From assembly GCF_964340395.1 (NCBI RefSeq), contig NC_135553.1, forward strand, positions 11,486,001-11,550,000: a stretch of 64,000 bases of DNA, read 5' to 3'. Of the stretch, positions 13,360 through 24,748 are shown piece after piece. The notes beneath the pieces are model-generated. The model saw nothing but the letters and a program-made list of their open reading frames with translations. It was not told the origin of the DNA and ran no database searches. This stretch comes from Glandiceps talaboti. Taxonomy: Eukaryota; Hemichordata; Enteropneusta; Spengelidae. The position numbers and the translations under genes are program-made. Numbering within the stretch: the first letter of the stretch is position 1; the number at the start of each line of letters is the position of its first letter.

Positions 13360-13890
13360 TTTGCAAGTCCCTAAAAGGTAATATCTGTGATAGAGGTATA
13401 TTTTGGCATTCCGTCCCTCAGAATATTATGGAAAGATGACATTAAGCAATGATATGTCCTTGTCAGGATTTCCTGTACTTTAAACTATGCACGGTATCCA
13501 GTTTTCTGATACAATATCCTCCTAGATCACATTGCGGAGTAAAGTGTTGAAATAACCCAGATGGTTTCAATGATCAGTCTGACGTTTGGTGAAATTAGAT
13601 TTCAGGATAGTATGTTATATTTAGATTTAATTTAATGTAATTTACATTAATGCAATTCGCTTTAAATTAGTTTGGCTTTATGCAATTTCGTATAATCTTA
13701 TTTCTTATGAAGCCCAAAACCAATTTGTGCATTGAGACTAGATCATTACATTTTAGTTTAACTGAGTTAGGTACACTTTGTACATAATATGATAACACAA
13801 ACGATAAAGTGAGATTGTACTATGTCTCCTATATTGAATCACATGCCATGGTAGTCACTTAGGTGAATCTTGAAATGACTGTTTTCAACG
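13360..13890 (+). repeat. Unit 1/unit 2 homologous block after the deletion junction
   Basis: This block matches 30560-31090 through words such as CCGTCCCTCA, GGAAAAGATGACATTAA against GGAAAGATGACATTAA, TTTCCTGTACTTTAAA and GTTTGGCTTTATG. It marks where unit 2 resumes after losing the equivalent of about 8130-13360. No coding frame is preserved between the two copies. Confidence 0.7.
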
Positions 13891-14319
13891 AAACAAAAAC
13901 TAGTAACTGTGTATCATGCCAAGAGGATAGTTGACAAGTCAGTAATATGTACAATGTGTCAATAGATGGAATACATTTAGAACATTTTATAAATATTACA
14001 TAATGTACGAGCAATAGCATAACGCCATGGAATTACTGAAATCAAATGACTTCATCCTTCCGTCAGGCTGGTATAAATTACATTTTATAGATAGCATACA
14101 CCATTTGAATCTTATCATATAAACGCAGAGGTGGAGCAAAAAGCGCAATTCTTGTAGGTTTGGTTTGCATGTATGGGCAACTCTTGCATTATGTAGAGAT
14201 GTCCTCTCTACTTAAGTGGGCTCTTGATGAAACGAAATGAAATGTGTTGACCAAAGGCACTCTAAAACGTGCGCTAGTTGAGAGAACAGATTTAATCATG
14301 TGCATCATTACTTCAATCA

Positions 14320-14950
14320 TCATCAATCAGTGAATTTATAAAGCGCCAGTATCCACTACGATGTAGAGTACAGAGGCGCTGTACAGTTAGAATGCTCTGG
14401 AAAACAGATATGTCTTTAGGTCCTTTTTGAAAGCGTTAGCTGTTGGCGTTTGTCGTATTTCCAGTAGCAGTGCATTCCATAGATGGGGTGCAGCACGTGA
14501 GAATGCACGCCCGCCATACGACAGCAGTTTGTACTTGGGTTCGTGCAATAAACACTTGGCAGTTGATGGGAGTGTCCTGGGATTTGGCTTCAAGTGATTA
14601 GGTCAGATATGTAGCTTGGCGATAGTCCATTCAGAGATTAGTAGGTGATCAGTAACAGCTTATATTTGATTCTATCCTGCACTGGTAGCCAGTGGAGCTC
14701 TTTAAAGATCGGTGTTATGTGATCATATTTTTTGGCCCGCGTGATGATTCTTGCTGCAGTGTTTTGTGCGTGTTGTAGTGGTTTCAAATGTTCATTAGGT
14801 AGGCCATAAAACAATGCATTTCCGTAGCCGAGTTTGGAAGAGAGTATTGCTTGAACCAGTTTCTGACAGGTAGATTTGGTGAGATAATGACGAATGTAGC
14901 CAATTTTAGGAGGATGGTGATAGATTGAACGACATGTAGTGGATATGCAT
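14320..14950 (-). pseudogene. LINE 3' end: L2/CR1-like reverse-transcriptase C-terminus
   Basis: Read on the minus strand, this encodes the typical C-terminal part of a CR1/L2-group polymerase. Motifs in order are LGYGNALFYGLP, QNTAARIITR, KKYDHITP, LHWLPVQDRIKYK and SLNGLSPSYISDLI, then, in a second frame (14593 down to 14387), YGGRAFSRAAPHLWNAL and FKKDLKTYLF. An in-frame TAA at 14638-14640 (minus strand) and a one-base frame shift near 14590 break it. After the stop, the 3' part has the words TATAAAGCGCC and AGGCGCTGTAC, plus a GATTGATGATGATTG tail at about 14315-14330, like the short TGA-type tails of L2-related LINEs. It is severely 5'-truncated. Unit 2 at about 31355-31410 lacks the insert. 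Confidence 0.85.
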
Positions 14951-15365
14951 CCGCCTAGTTATGACATGTTTTAAAATGTAAAAGTTACAGTGTACCCATG
15001 ACAGGTTTTAATTTTACGAAAAGAACGTCAGAGAAATGTTAATGTTAAAGCAGCATATACATGTACTCAATTATGCTCAGATGATTGCACTATAATTGCA
15101 TAATAACCCACAGTTGCCACCATAATAAGTATATATGATACTAGGAAATCTAGTAAAAGCTTCCGTAGATTGCTACAAATTGAGGATATTAATTCTAATG
15201 AGTACAGATGCTTTCAAAAGTGTACTGAAAGGAACCATGCTCTTTTGGTTCCGACATACATAAATTGAATGGCCAGATGATAGTATATGTGCTTTTATCT
15301 ATCATTACTCACGACTTCTATATTGTATGAGTTAATACATTCGTAGCTATATGCTTACTACCGTC

Positions 15366-15382
15366 CATATATATATATATAC
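15366..15382 (+). repeat. Short (AT)n run
   Basis: About eight AT units just outside the Penelope-like fragment. It may be part of the insertion boundary. Confidence 0.85.
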
Positions 15383-15419
15383 AATATAAGTGACTCGATG
15401 GATAGATAGTAAAAGTTCG

Positions 15420-16165
15420 AAGTCGTCCTTACTTCCAATCCCAAGTTGAAATCTTGATAGCGACGTTTCGGTGTGTCTAGCACACCTTTATCAAGCTACA
15501 GTACAAGGATGACTAATAAAATAAAACCGACAGCGCTCGTACGAACGACGAAAAGTGTTAAGTGAAAAGTGACGTAATAAAAGGTGTGAAAATAAACGGC
15601 AAGATAAAATATGCAAAGTCAGTTATGTATTCCAGATGGTTCGTATTCATTAAGTCCATGGAGATGTAGGGTTCCAGCTCTATTAATCCATAGACTCTCC
15701 AGTTGTTTAATTAAGTCTACAGCCGAACCGCGTACAAGACAAAGTATTGTAGCTTTCAGGGCGTTGTCTTTGAGTGAATGTCCTGGTGTCCTGAAGTGTG
15801 GAACTACATATGGTGATCTATCAGATTTGTTAGTTCTTATGTTAGAACGATGACCGTTGAGGCGTTTGTGGAATGGTTGAGTGGTTTTACCTATATATTG
15901 TACGTTGCATGTCTGGCAAGTGAGGGCATAGATCATATTACTTGATTTGCAGTTAACATAATCTTTGATGGGGAATATTTTACCAGTTGTAGCTAGTAGC
16001 CGTGAAATGTTTGGTAGTTTGTATAACGGAGCAACAGGAACATCTTGCAGTGTTACAAGGTTTGCATCCCCATGTAATTTGGTCGGATTTGGCGTGTCTT
16101 ATTTTGTTTTGATGTAGAATATCAACAATCCACTGTGTGAACATATGTTCAACACTACTGTTTAC
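15420..16165 (-). pseudogene. Penelope-like element fragment with GIY-YIG endonuclease domain
   Basis: The minus-strand reading gives the C-terminal endonuclease region of a Penelope-like retroelement. The upstream part (about 16165-16020) carries GCKPCNTARC and a close CSCC, the cysteine-rich linker of this family. After a frame shift near 15990-16020 come YVNCKSSNMIYALTC, CQTC, VQYIGKT (the GIY-YIG core equivalent), RLNGHR and PHFRTPGHS, ending at the stop at 15619. The frame of the second part is open from about 16095. The upstream reverse transcriptase is absent. The sequence beyond the stop to about 15420 fits the terminal repeat region and holds a hammerhead-like motif. It is a truncated, frame-shifted dead copy inserted in unit 1. 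Confidence 0.85.
15460..15495 (-). ncRNA. Degenerate hammerhead-ribozyme-like motif of the Penelope element
   Basis: On the minus strand the order is CTTGATAAA, a GGTGTG / CACACC stem closed by CTAGA, then GAAACGTCGC. This is the layout of the hammerhead core (CUGAUGA, stem II, GAAA, then a GUC cleavage site). Stem II is perfectly paired over six base pairs and GAAAC-GUC is intact, but the CUGAUGA box is altered. Hammerhead motifs in the terminal repeats of Penelope-like elements are established knowledge, and the position 3' of the GIY-YIG frame fits. Catalytic activity is unlikely with the altered box. Confidence 0.55.
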
Positions 16166-16899
16166 AATGAAAATAAACCTGTGAATTTGTTTTCATAATT
16201 GATTGACGTGTTTTGCTTATGAAGGCAAGACTGTGACTGAGCACAGCAAATTTCAAATAGTAGCTGTCTTTGGAAATCTGTTATTGGTATATCGCCTACA
16301 GAGATGAAAGATTCCTCAAAGCTGCCAAGTACTATTTACATCACACAATTTTTTCTGCGTCAGATTTAAGTATTATTTATACACAAGAACTTTGAGCTTT
16401 ATGAAATGAAAGTAATGGGAATGATACTGTATGTAAAACGAGTCATAATACGAGTCTGAATATAGCGTGTTACTAGCACAGTACAAAATAGTCTACAGTG
16501 ATTTTACTAATATTGTAAGATCAGTCCATGGCTCACGGCATGTCCTCGATCAACGAATAGCTTTACTTTAAGAAATGAACAGTTTTGAGCAATGTTTCTT
16601 AACATATTATTCATGTTGTTTACATGTCAGACGAACTTCAATATTAGTATTAGATGGCTATGAAAAATGACCACCGTGACTACTCCCATTCCACTCATAG
16701 AAACTGATCTATTGCAAATATCTAACTTCATTCTTACCGTTGAAACTATGTAGCAGTGCCATGAATGTTTGCTAATTGGCCATGCTCTCCGCTTTCAACA
16801 AATACCAATGTAGGGCCTGAATGCTTCCTATTTCACCTATAAGAGGGCAAATTTGAAGATTTATCTTTCAATGTATACAGTCAATATATTAACGATTTC

Positions 16900-17200
16900 C
16901 CTGAGGGTTGTGAAGACTGCAATGTTTAGATCTCGGTAATAACTTTGGATCGGATTGTTGTCTTCACTACTTATCAGCGCCGAAGTTGAAACCTACAAAG
17001 TCGGTGTATAGAATTTCTTTGGATTTTGCATGATCGCAGTGGAACTGAATGATGCGTTAAGCTATTATCTTATATTATCAAGGGAAATATACGCACCCAC
17101 CTGAGTGAAGGAATCGTGTGTCTAAAACGCTAAGCGCTCATAGATAAATTTTCTTTGCTTGAATCAGGATGACAAGGTCATCATATTTGCGCCATAAAAT
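16900..17200 (+). repeat. Well-preserved block shared with unit 2, copy 1
   Basis: This stretch and 32790-33100 share long words such as AACTGAATGATGCGTTAAGC, GTGTCTAAAACGCTAAGCGC and ATCAGGATGACAA. They look closer to each other than most of the two units. No frame stays open in both copies over the whole length. Conserved non-coding function or recent gene conversion could explain this. Confidence 0.55.
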
Positions 17201-17942
17201 CTCAAAACAGATCAACTTTCATAGTCAGTACACTGATTCAAACAAACGTTCATTATGTAAGGCTTATGTATAAAAATAGCTTTTTTCATGCATATCGTAA
17301 TATGAATCACATACTTTTGTAACCTACATTTCCTATGAAATTGGTTTTGCTTGCTGTTGGACATGATTGTGTTCTTTTATCTCCTGGAACAATCTTACTT
17401 TTCATGGAATATAATTCAATAATACTGAGAGCAGATGTCCATTGGAATTTTATATCTCAACTTTGACTCGTTATTTCTGGAAGAATAGTCTAATCACTGT
17501 ATGTTGATGGCACACCTTTACAAATACAAATACAAAGCGTTGTATGAGCAAAGTAGAAAAATCATACTTCACATATTAATCTCTTGAATCAATAGTGTAT
17601 GCTTCTTGCACAAAATGTGTGCTGTAAGGCAGATTCTTTAGCTAGTTTCCTTAAAATTGAGGATTTGGGCATTGTGAAGTGTAGGGAAAATAGGTTTTAC
17701 CATGGAATTCATGACAGAAATTTGAGTGAAAACACACTATACTTTTAGTTTACAAACCAAAAATATGCAAGGAAGATGTGTTTGGTACACTATTGTTGAG
17801 AGATGAGCCATAGCATTATAGTATGTAACTATCAAAGGTCAACTTGACCATTGCTCTACGCAGTACGCTTCTTTTTTTCATGTGGAGAATGGTGGGGCAT
17901 GCATTGTGATAAAATAATGACAGATTGATTTGACTTGCTTAT

Positions 17943-17974
17943 GTAGTGTAGTGTAGTGTAGTGTTGTGTTGTGT
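17943..17974 (+). repeat. (GTGTA)n pentamer repeat
   Basis: About six units of GTAGT drifting to GTTGT. Absent from the matching place in unit 2 (about 33700). Confidence 0.9.
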
Positions 17975-18135
17975 ACTACAGTATTAAATGTATGAATTAT
18001 TTCTCTCTGACAGGTGTGTCCGAGCCTCTGTATACATACATACCAGAAACTTTTATTATTGACAGATTTTCGTTTATCACCTATATATAAGAAGTGAAGC
18101 TTATCTTCAAGGCAGGTGATGAATCTTTAGCCAAC

Positions 18136-18390
18136 ATGGACGACTCAATGCATAAGGTCGACGCACAAGATTTCAAGCTGAATAAAGTATGACGAGTGAA
18201 AGAATTCACTGTCAAATATGATCAATGTTGCAATTCATTTTTAATCACCTTGATTCTTCCAATTGCTCAGCCCATTAAACAGGTTTTCCCTGGAGATGCC
18301 ATAACTCATATCGCTGAACATCACTTGGCATTGACTGAAAGGTATAATGCACCAATGTTAACAGTTCGTAGACACATAGCATCGCTGTAA
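18136..18390 (+). pseudogene. Possible relic exon, unit 1 copy
   Basis: Reading from ATG at 18136 in one frame gives MDDSMHKVD at the start, a TGA at 18190-18192, and then an open stretch to a TAA-class stop at 18388-18390 with LITLILPIAQPIKQVFPG and AEHHLALTERYN. The sister copy at 33832-34065 has the same ATG context, differs by one 21-base indel that keeps the frame, and stops at the same place. Amino-acid replacements between the copies are numerous, and each has its own internal stop, so no working gene is claimed. I do not recognise the protein family. The alternative is chance openness in a well-preserved duplicated segment. Confidence 0.3.
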
Positions 18391-19149
18391 GGGATATCAA
18401 TGTCATTTAATACAATACTCTTCACACGTGCCTTACGACCCTACTGTACAATATCGTTTAAAATTGACAGACCTTTCCAACGGAGAGTCTGTTTGTGCAA
18501 TTCTCCGAGTTCAGTAAGCATATTATCCTTACAAGTGTACTACATATATTACGAGTCTACTACAATACTATAAGTTTGGGAGAAGACGTTTACAAAATTG
18601 ACTTCTTTAATCCCATCACTTTCAGGCTTGGTACGATTTACTGTGTACAACTGAATACAAACATGCATCCAATTTTGTGATTAGTTTTCCCATTATTTCA
18701 TTAGCTCTTCAATATAGGTAAATACATACATATATACTAAATACATAGTGTTTTGAATTATGTGAAAGTTGTTTATTGCTCACGATTGTACATGTAATGC
18801 TGGCATTTCGCGATTGACTTACATGTATTGAAATTGATAAGCCCACTGATTATGTAGCCACGTACATGTGCAGAGTTGCTACTGCATTTTAACTGTTCCA
18901 TATACCTGACCCAAAATCGAAACTACCTTTTGAGTCCCTATTTTACTCCCAATTGTTACTTAATATCGTGTTTTATGAATGCTTGTTATTTACTCCAGAT
19001 AACTGAATCCTTTCCGCATCATATTCTTTTGAGTACTATTAGTGGTAAGGAATGCACAAGTATGAGAAACGTCAAATTAGCCAGTTTTCCGTAGTTAATT
19101 ATCTCGATTGAATGCCAGTTTCGTGGATTATTACCAGAGTTCACTTTAC

Positions 19150-21620
19150 GTTCCTGCGGGGGGGTTATAAACTAAAAGCGGCTAGTATACTAACGAAGAT
19201 TCACTCCATGTACGTACACTTAATAAATACGTCTGCTATCGAATGTGAGAGGAATATCAATCTAGGCTTTGAGTAATAACATGTTGCTCCATGTTCTAAA
19301 ATTACACAATTATACTGTTTAGCTTGTTAACGTAAATATAGTTGGTCGTTCCTGACGTTTTGTAAGGAGGGACAAACAAATCTGTCACACTGTTGACATG
19401 GTAATGTCCATCAAATACTCAAGCAACTCCAAATGAGTAGTAATGTAAGCTAAAAAAGTATCTTGAACAATGTAACTTGTGAGTTTCCTATGCATCATTA
19501 AAATATATACCCATAACACGTTCAGCTATACAACGAAATGCCTCATTCTCTAATAGTTCCATGTACTTGAGTGTCTGTCAGAATACGGCAGAGCTTTAGT
19601 CGACAATTTACGGGTCTCCCACAATCATATGATTTCATTTTGGAAGTGTATAATTAAGTCAGTGCTTTGAATTATAGTACATCAAAACAAATATTAACAT
19701 CTACTGAGCATATCAATGACTAAAATAGATATTTTCAAATATTCCAGGTTCGAATTTAGAAAACGACATTAAATTTTGTTGTTCGTTGATATTCGATATC
19801 ATTTCTGACGAGAGTATCTCTGTTGAGAATTCTTTTCCGAAAAAATTAATAGAAATAATAATTTTTGGCATGATTGACAAGATGCATTTTAATTACATTG
19901 TGGATGTTGCCCTTGTGTATAATGTTGGCTTGTAAGGAATACTGCCGAAAACCCAAGATATTATTCGGTATATAAAGCGCAGAAGACATTTGCAGTTCTC
20001 AATTACTCTCAGGATTCAGAAGTCGACTTTACAACATTGGTACATTGTTCATGAAACCAAAACACAACATTACTGCATTTTTGTAGAGTCAATATAACAG
20101 TTACGGTCGACTCAGTGGTAACACGTACTTTTGACGGACACTCATTACAAATGTCTATTATTGAGGGTAGTTTGAAGATGCACAACACAACACAACAGAA
20201 ATGGTGAAAGAAGCGTTGAAAAGTGTTGTGACAGCCACCAAGTATATTTGTCATGATCTCTTAGTTTTGTGTGTGTGTGTGTCTCTCTCTCTCTCCATTT
20301 GAAAAGCAAAGCCACAGTTATCGTATCCATCTTTATTTGAAATCGACAACGTGTCATTTCTACCCACAAATAACGTTAAGTGCACTTTTGTGGAATATTG
20401 CATACATCCAATCCTCAAACTACGATGTTGACATCTGTGGTTCGCTAATGTTTTAACTACTATCCAGGGAATACGAAAGTCATTTCTCTGAAGGGTTTAT
20501 AGTGGCAATGTGATTTAACTAAGCATCCTTCATCACCTGTAAGTCACGAATCATGTCTTGTAATTCAATGATTCAACATCTCTGAAACATGAAGCACTCT
20601 ACATGCCGTCTCCCAGGAGTGATGAATTCCCCTTTACATAGCTCAGTAACACCTCGAATTCACACAATTTTACTTACATCTATTCATCGTACCACCTACG
20701 GTCACCATTATTTGATATAGTATTTGAATACGAATCTGTCAATACTCCACTTCTGGTCCATACAAAGCTTACCTCGAGAAATCACAAGAATGGGATTTTA
20801 TGTTTGAATACCTACCTATAGCATACATGGATGTCTTTGTTGAGTATATATAGGCTTTTACAATGTTCCGTGGGGTTTTACCTTTATTCAATGTATAAGA
20901 AATATGGTGTACAGTTCGTCGTTGCTAATCTTCACTTACCACCAGTTCGATGTATAATGAGTAGTACGGATTCTTTTCTCCAGGGATTACTCGTGCCATC
21001 AAAACACTTTTTCCTACAGCAATATAGTTATATGTAGGCATATGTGAACCTATTCTATTTATTAAGTCTTTAACATCATTCTGTTTGTGACGTTACATGC
21101 CCAAGTGAGATTCAAAAACAGGGTAAATTCAATCCAATGTTTTTGGGAGAAAACATAAAGGCTACTATGCCTTTGTCTGACATTATTTTGTATTGATAAT
21201 ATAGCCATTTTCAATCATTACAAGTGCTAACAGTAACGTAACATAGAGTGTGTATTACTTTTAAATTATATCGTAGAATTATTTGAAGACATTTTTTGTG
21301 CACAGGCTTATGGGCTTTTGGGCCATTGTGTTCAAGAAGCAGTTGTTTCCCATATTAGTATGTGAATTGTTACAACAGTTTTCATAATCAATTAAATGTG
21401 GAACAAAGCTACGGGATATAATGTAAAGTGCCAATTATACGAAATAGCACGACGTTTTACACTTTAACTCAATTATATGCAGTTAGCAAAAAGTCAAATT
21501 AGCGATATTTCTAACAAAATGTCATCAAACAATTTCACAACATACATGACATCAATTCTTAATTATCCATTCTCTTTCATTTCATGTTTTAGTTGTCAAT
21601 GCGTAATGAATGAGAAAGTA
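19150..21620. other. Unit 1 segment absent from unit 2
   Basis: Unit 2 passes directly from the match of 19140 (about 35040) to the match of 21620 (about 35060), so these roughly 2.5 kb are either an insertion in unit 1 or a deletion in unit 2. Inside I see a TG/TC microsatellite (20268-20295) and a GGGGGGG run near 19159. There is no transposon protein and there are no terminal repeats I can identify. Confidence 0.5.
20268..20295 (+). repeat. (TG)n(TC)n compound microsatellite
   Basis: About seven TG units followed by about seven TC units. The short frames over it are simple-repeat translations. Confidence 0.95.
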
Positions 21621-22910
21621 TCTACAATATGTCAACGTTCTTTAATGGTTGTTAAATGCAAAAACAAATTCATTTGCTTCCATGTACCCTCTATTCGTAA
21701 ATTGTCTACCTTGTCATTAGTTACGAGTGTTTGTTGTAGACAGATAATTTGTTGAAATCCAATCTATATTCCTCATTCGTGTGGAACGAAGCAGTTAACT
21801 ATGAAAAATATATAGAGATTGATGTCATGTGAATGATTTTATTACTGATGAATAAAAGTAACGAATCTAACCTAGTTAGGTATCCTCCAGGAATAGTATG
21901 ATGCACTAGAATATGTTGTCTTATAGACAATAAACATATCCTACTTTTAGTCATCATAATTTCATTCTTTAGAGTGAAGCCCTTACATAAGTCCTAATAT
22001 GTAAATACAACAAAGTAAGGATATTCAAAACAGAGCTATAAAGGATAGATATTGCTGAACGACTTGGTGTATATATAATGCACTCTTGCCCTTATTTCAG
22101 AAGGGAATATCATGGATACTTGCTTAGCTGATGCAACTCACATCGAGTATTAGCAATAGAGAGAAAAGTAGCACATTTTCTAACTTGCAATTTTATTAGA
22201 TAATCTTCATATTTGACAATCTAACCGGATTACAATCAGAAAGAAAACATAAAATATACATTTCACACCAAATAAATATTATTAAACTCGATATGTAATT
22301 AAAATATTACAACCAAGACATGGGCTTTTGCACCTTCTGATCGTGATGTTATCTCCACATCATGCAGATAACAATCAGATCTTCAGGTGAACCCCTTGTA
22401 TTGGTGCAGAATATTACAAAATACATATCACATTTTGTATTGTTACGGGGTATTATATCCCCTTACTATTTAGTTTCCTTTTCTGTCCTCTTTACCATTA
22501 ATTTTCTTTCTCAAGACAGCCTTCTTGAATTCTTCTGCACTTTGTATTTGATATTACTCTGGTACATGAGCCTTTGGTTTAAATACTAACTTACTTAAGA
22601 TAAACTAACCATTGTCACAACATGTTGACACAACAATGATAAGCTATATAATGGACGTTGGTTTAAATCAAGTCTCTGTAGGGAGGCATCGCAGAGTTCC
22701 ATGTACTTGCAGTGTACCGTTTTGGGACTTCCAGTGTTTACACTATCTTCATCACTTGGTGATTAGAATTGCACAACAGAGGAATTGCTATCACCCACTT
22801 GTGTAATCTGTCACATTGAAGAACAATAGATTTAGTTTGCGCCTATCTAAGTAAACCAAAGGCTTGATTACCAGAGTCGTATTTCCCCACTTTCAAGATT
22901 TATTGACAAA

Positions 22911-23150
22911 CCTTTTGACTAAAATCATTTTTTTAAATCCTTATAGTAAAGATAGCAAGGAACAACCAAGATGTTAATTGGAATGACAACCTGAAATATA
23001 AATCACAGAAGTAACTTCTCCCGTAAATATAACCTTTTGACGAGCTCCATTATTTAAATTCTTCAACAAAGTAATGTCAAGGATCAGGCAAGATGTTAAT
23101 TGAAGTGTAAATCACAGAATTAAATTCTCTGGATATATAAGTGGGTGAAT
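22911..23150 (+). repeat. Local tandem duplication, two copies of about 120 bases
   Basis: CCTTTTGAC occurs at about 22912 and 23032, and CAAGATGTTAATTG at about 22967 and 23087, followed in each copy by TAAATCACAGAA. Unit 2 (36005-36130) has a single copy and unit 3 does not reach this far. The doubling therefore happened after the units separated, or one copy was lost in unit 2. Confidence 0.65.
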
Positions 23151-23344
23151 AAATTGTAAAGACGAAATTGTCAAGTGTGTTAGTTTCTCCTTCGATATTG
23201 GCAACTTTATTCAGTGAATATTTCATATGAATACTTGAAAACTTGAAGAAAGTGTTGTATTATTTTGTATAGTTACACATTATAATAACAATAATGTATT
23301 TCAATGAATTATTATTATTACATTTATGTAACAGTAGTATGTAA

Positions 23345-23960
23345 CAGTGATATATAAGTACCAAATCAAAAGAAATCGCTAATTATGCAAATGAATCACT
23401 ACAAATAAAAAGATAAGTGCGCTTTGTTACCATCATTTTATGTATAAAGATTGAAACTTGCATCTTAGGATATTGCCTAATTACCGACAATTCTTAAGTA
23501 TGCAAATGAATCATTAAGATAACTTCATCAACAAGCTTTATGAAATACTTGCATTGTGTCATCTTGAATGTATGTTTCAGTTATATAAAATTTGAAACTT
23601 GCATTCTTGAAATATTGCCGAATAACAGTAAATCGGTAATTATGCATATGATTCATTATACGTAAAAACTACACCAGTAAGCTTTATATGACACGTGCGC
23701 CATGTGTTTTTGATGCATGTACAGAATTACATGAAATGTGAAGCTTGCATTCTTCAGGTATAGCTTACTTGATTAGATAAAACCGTGAATTATGAAAATA
23801 GTCCATTAAAACAAAAATCTACGTGAAGAATTAATCTTACAGGATACATGCGCCTTGGTATTGCCGATGTGTACCAAATTATATTGAATGTGAGGGTTGC
23901 ATTCTTAAGATAAATATTCATTAATTATGCAAATCAAACATTAATATTCGTTAAAACATC
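23345..23960 (+). repeat. Array of about 110-150-base monomers with an octamer-like core
   Basis: Five diverged monomers recur with the core AATTATGCAAATGA or variants at about 23381, 23493, 23638, 23788 and 23922. Each is followed by a TCATTA word, an AAGCTTTATGA-type word and a TTGAAACTTGCATTCTT-type word. The core contains ATGCAAAT, the POU/octamer consensus, in several monomers. The same monomer family forms both arms of the fold-back at 55803-57290. The array is absent from unit 2. No coding frame is seen. Confidence 0.75.
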
Positions 23961-24726
23961 TTCAGTTCTAGAAATTACCATAAGAAATATATTTAGTTAG
24001 TTTCAATAAAATTGAATAATAAAACTTGTACGAAATGTAAAAAGTGAATATTAAGAGCAGAATTTCATGGATATTCCTAAAAAATAACAAATTTTTCTAG
24101 GTATGCAGTTACCTCAGCATTTTAGTATCAAAAACGTTCAAACATAAAACTATACTTTCAGTTTAATAGTTTAGGGTTAAAGAATAAGCCAAATATAACC
24201 AGTCAGTTTATTTTCATGAAGGCGTTTTATTGACTGATTGCTCTCCCTGAAAACTTCAATTAACACAAAACGAGTTCTTTCCTTGTTCTAGGTCAAAAGC
24301 TGAATGAAATATAAGGTAATTACTAAATTCATGAGTAAACTAAACTAAATATCATTTTAAGCTGCCATGACGATAATTAGATAACGTGCCAATGAATAAC
24401 ATAGTAGTAGTACACCCTGTGTTGAAGGTGATACGTAACACTGTATCACTGCGAGGTACAGACCACCACACCACTTCAGATATAGATATAGATATTCCCA
24501 TTTTGGAATTATGTTCTATAGTAAGTACTATACACTCTGAAATTTCGAGTCTGAATTATGAACAAAGGGATTACTATTAATCTAGGATACCCTTTCGTTT
24601 GTTACTTTTAAGTTGGAACTCGACAGCTGTCTGAACTAGAGTAAGGAATCAGTGAAGTCGAATTTTATATTGTATATAACATTTCCACTGTATACTCTAA
24701 CATTGGATACAACTGATATATAAATA

Positions 24727-24748
24727 CACACACACACACACACACACA
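24727..24748 (+). repeat. (CA)n microsatellite
   Basis: About eleven CA units inside the part of unit 1 that unit 2 lacks. Confidence 0.95.

Noticed and set aside
15611-15853. 80-codon plus-strand frame over the Penelope-like fragment
   Set aside because: It is the antisense shadow of the GIY-YIG coding strand, which carries the recognisable motifs.
23345-23960. CRISPR-like regular repeats with spacers
   Set aside because: Repeats are long, diverged and unevenly spaced, and the sequence context is eukaryotic. It is a tandem monomer array.
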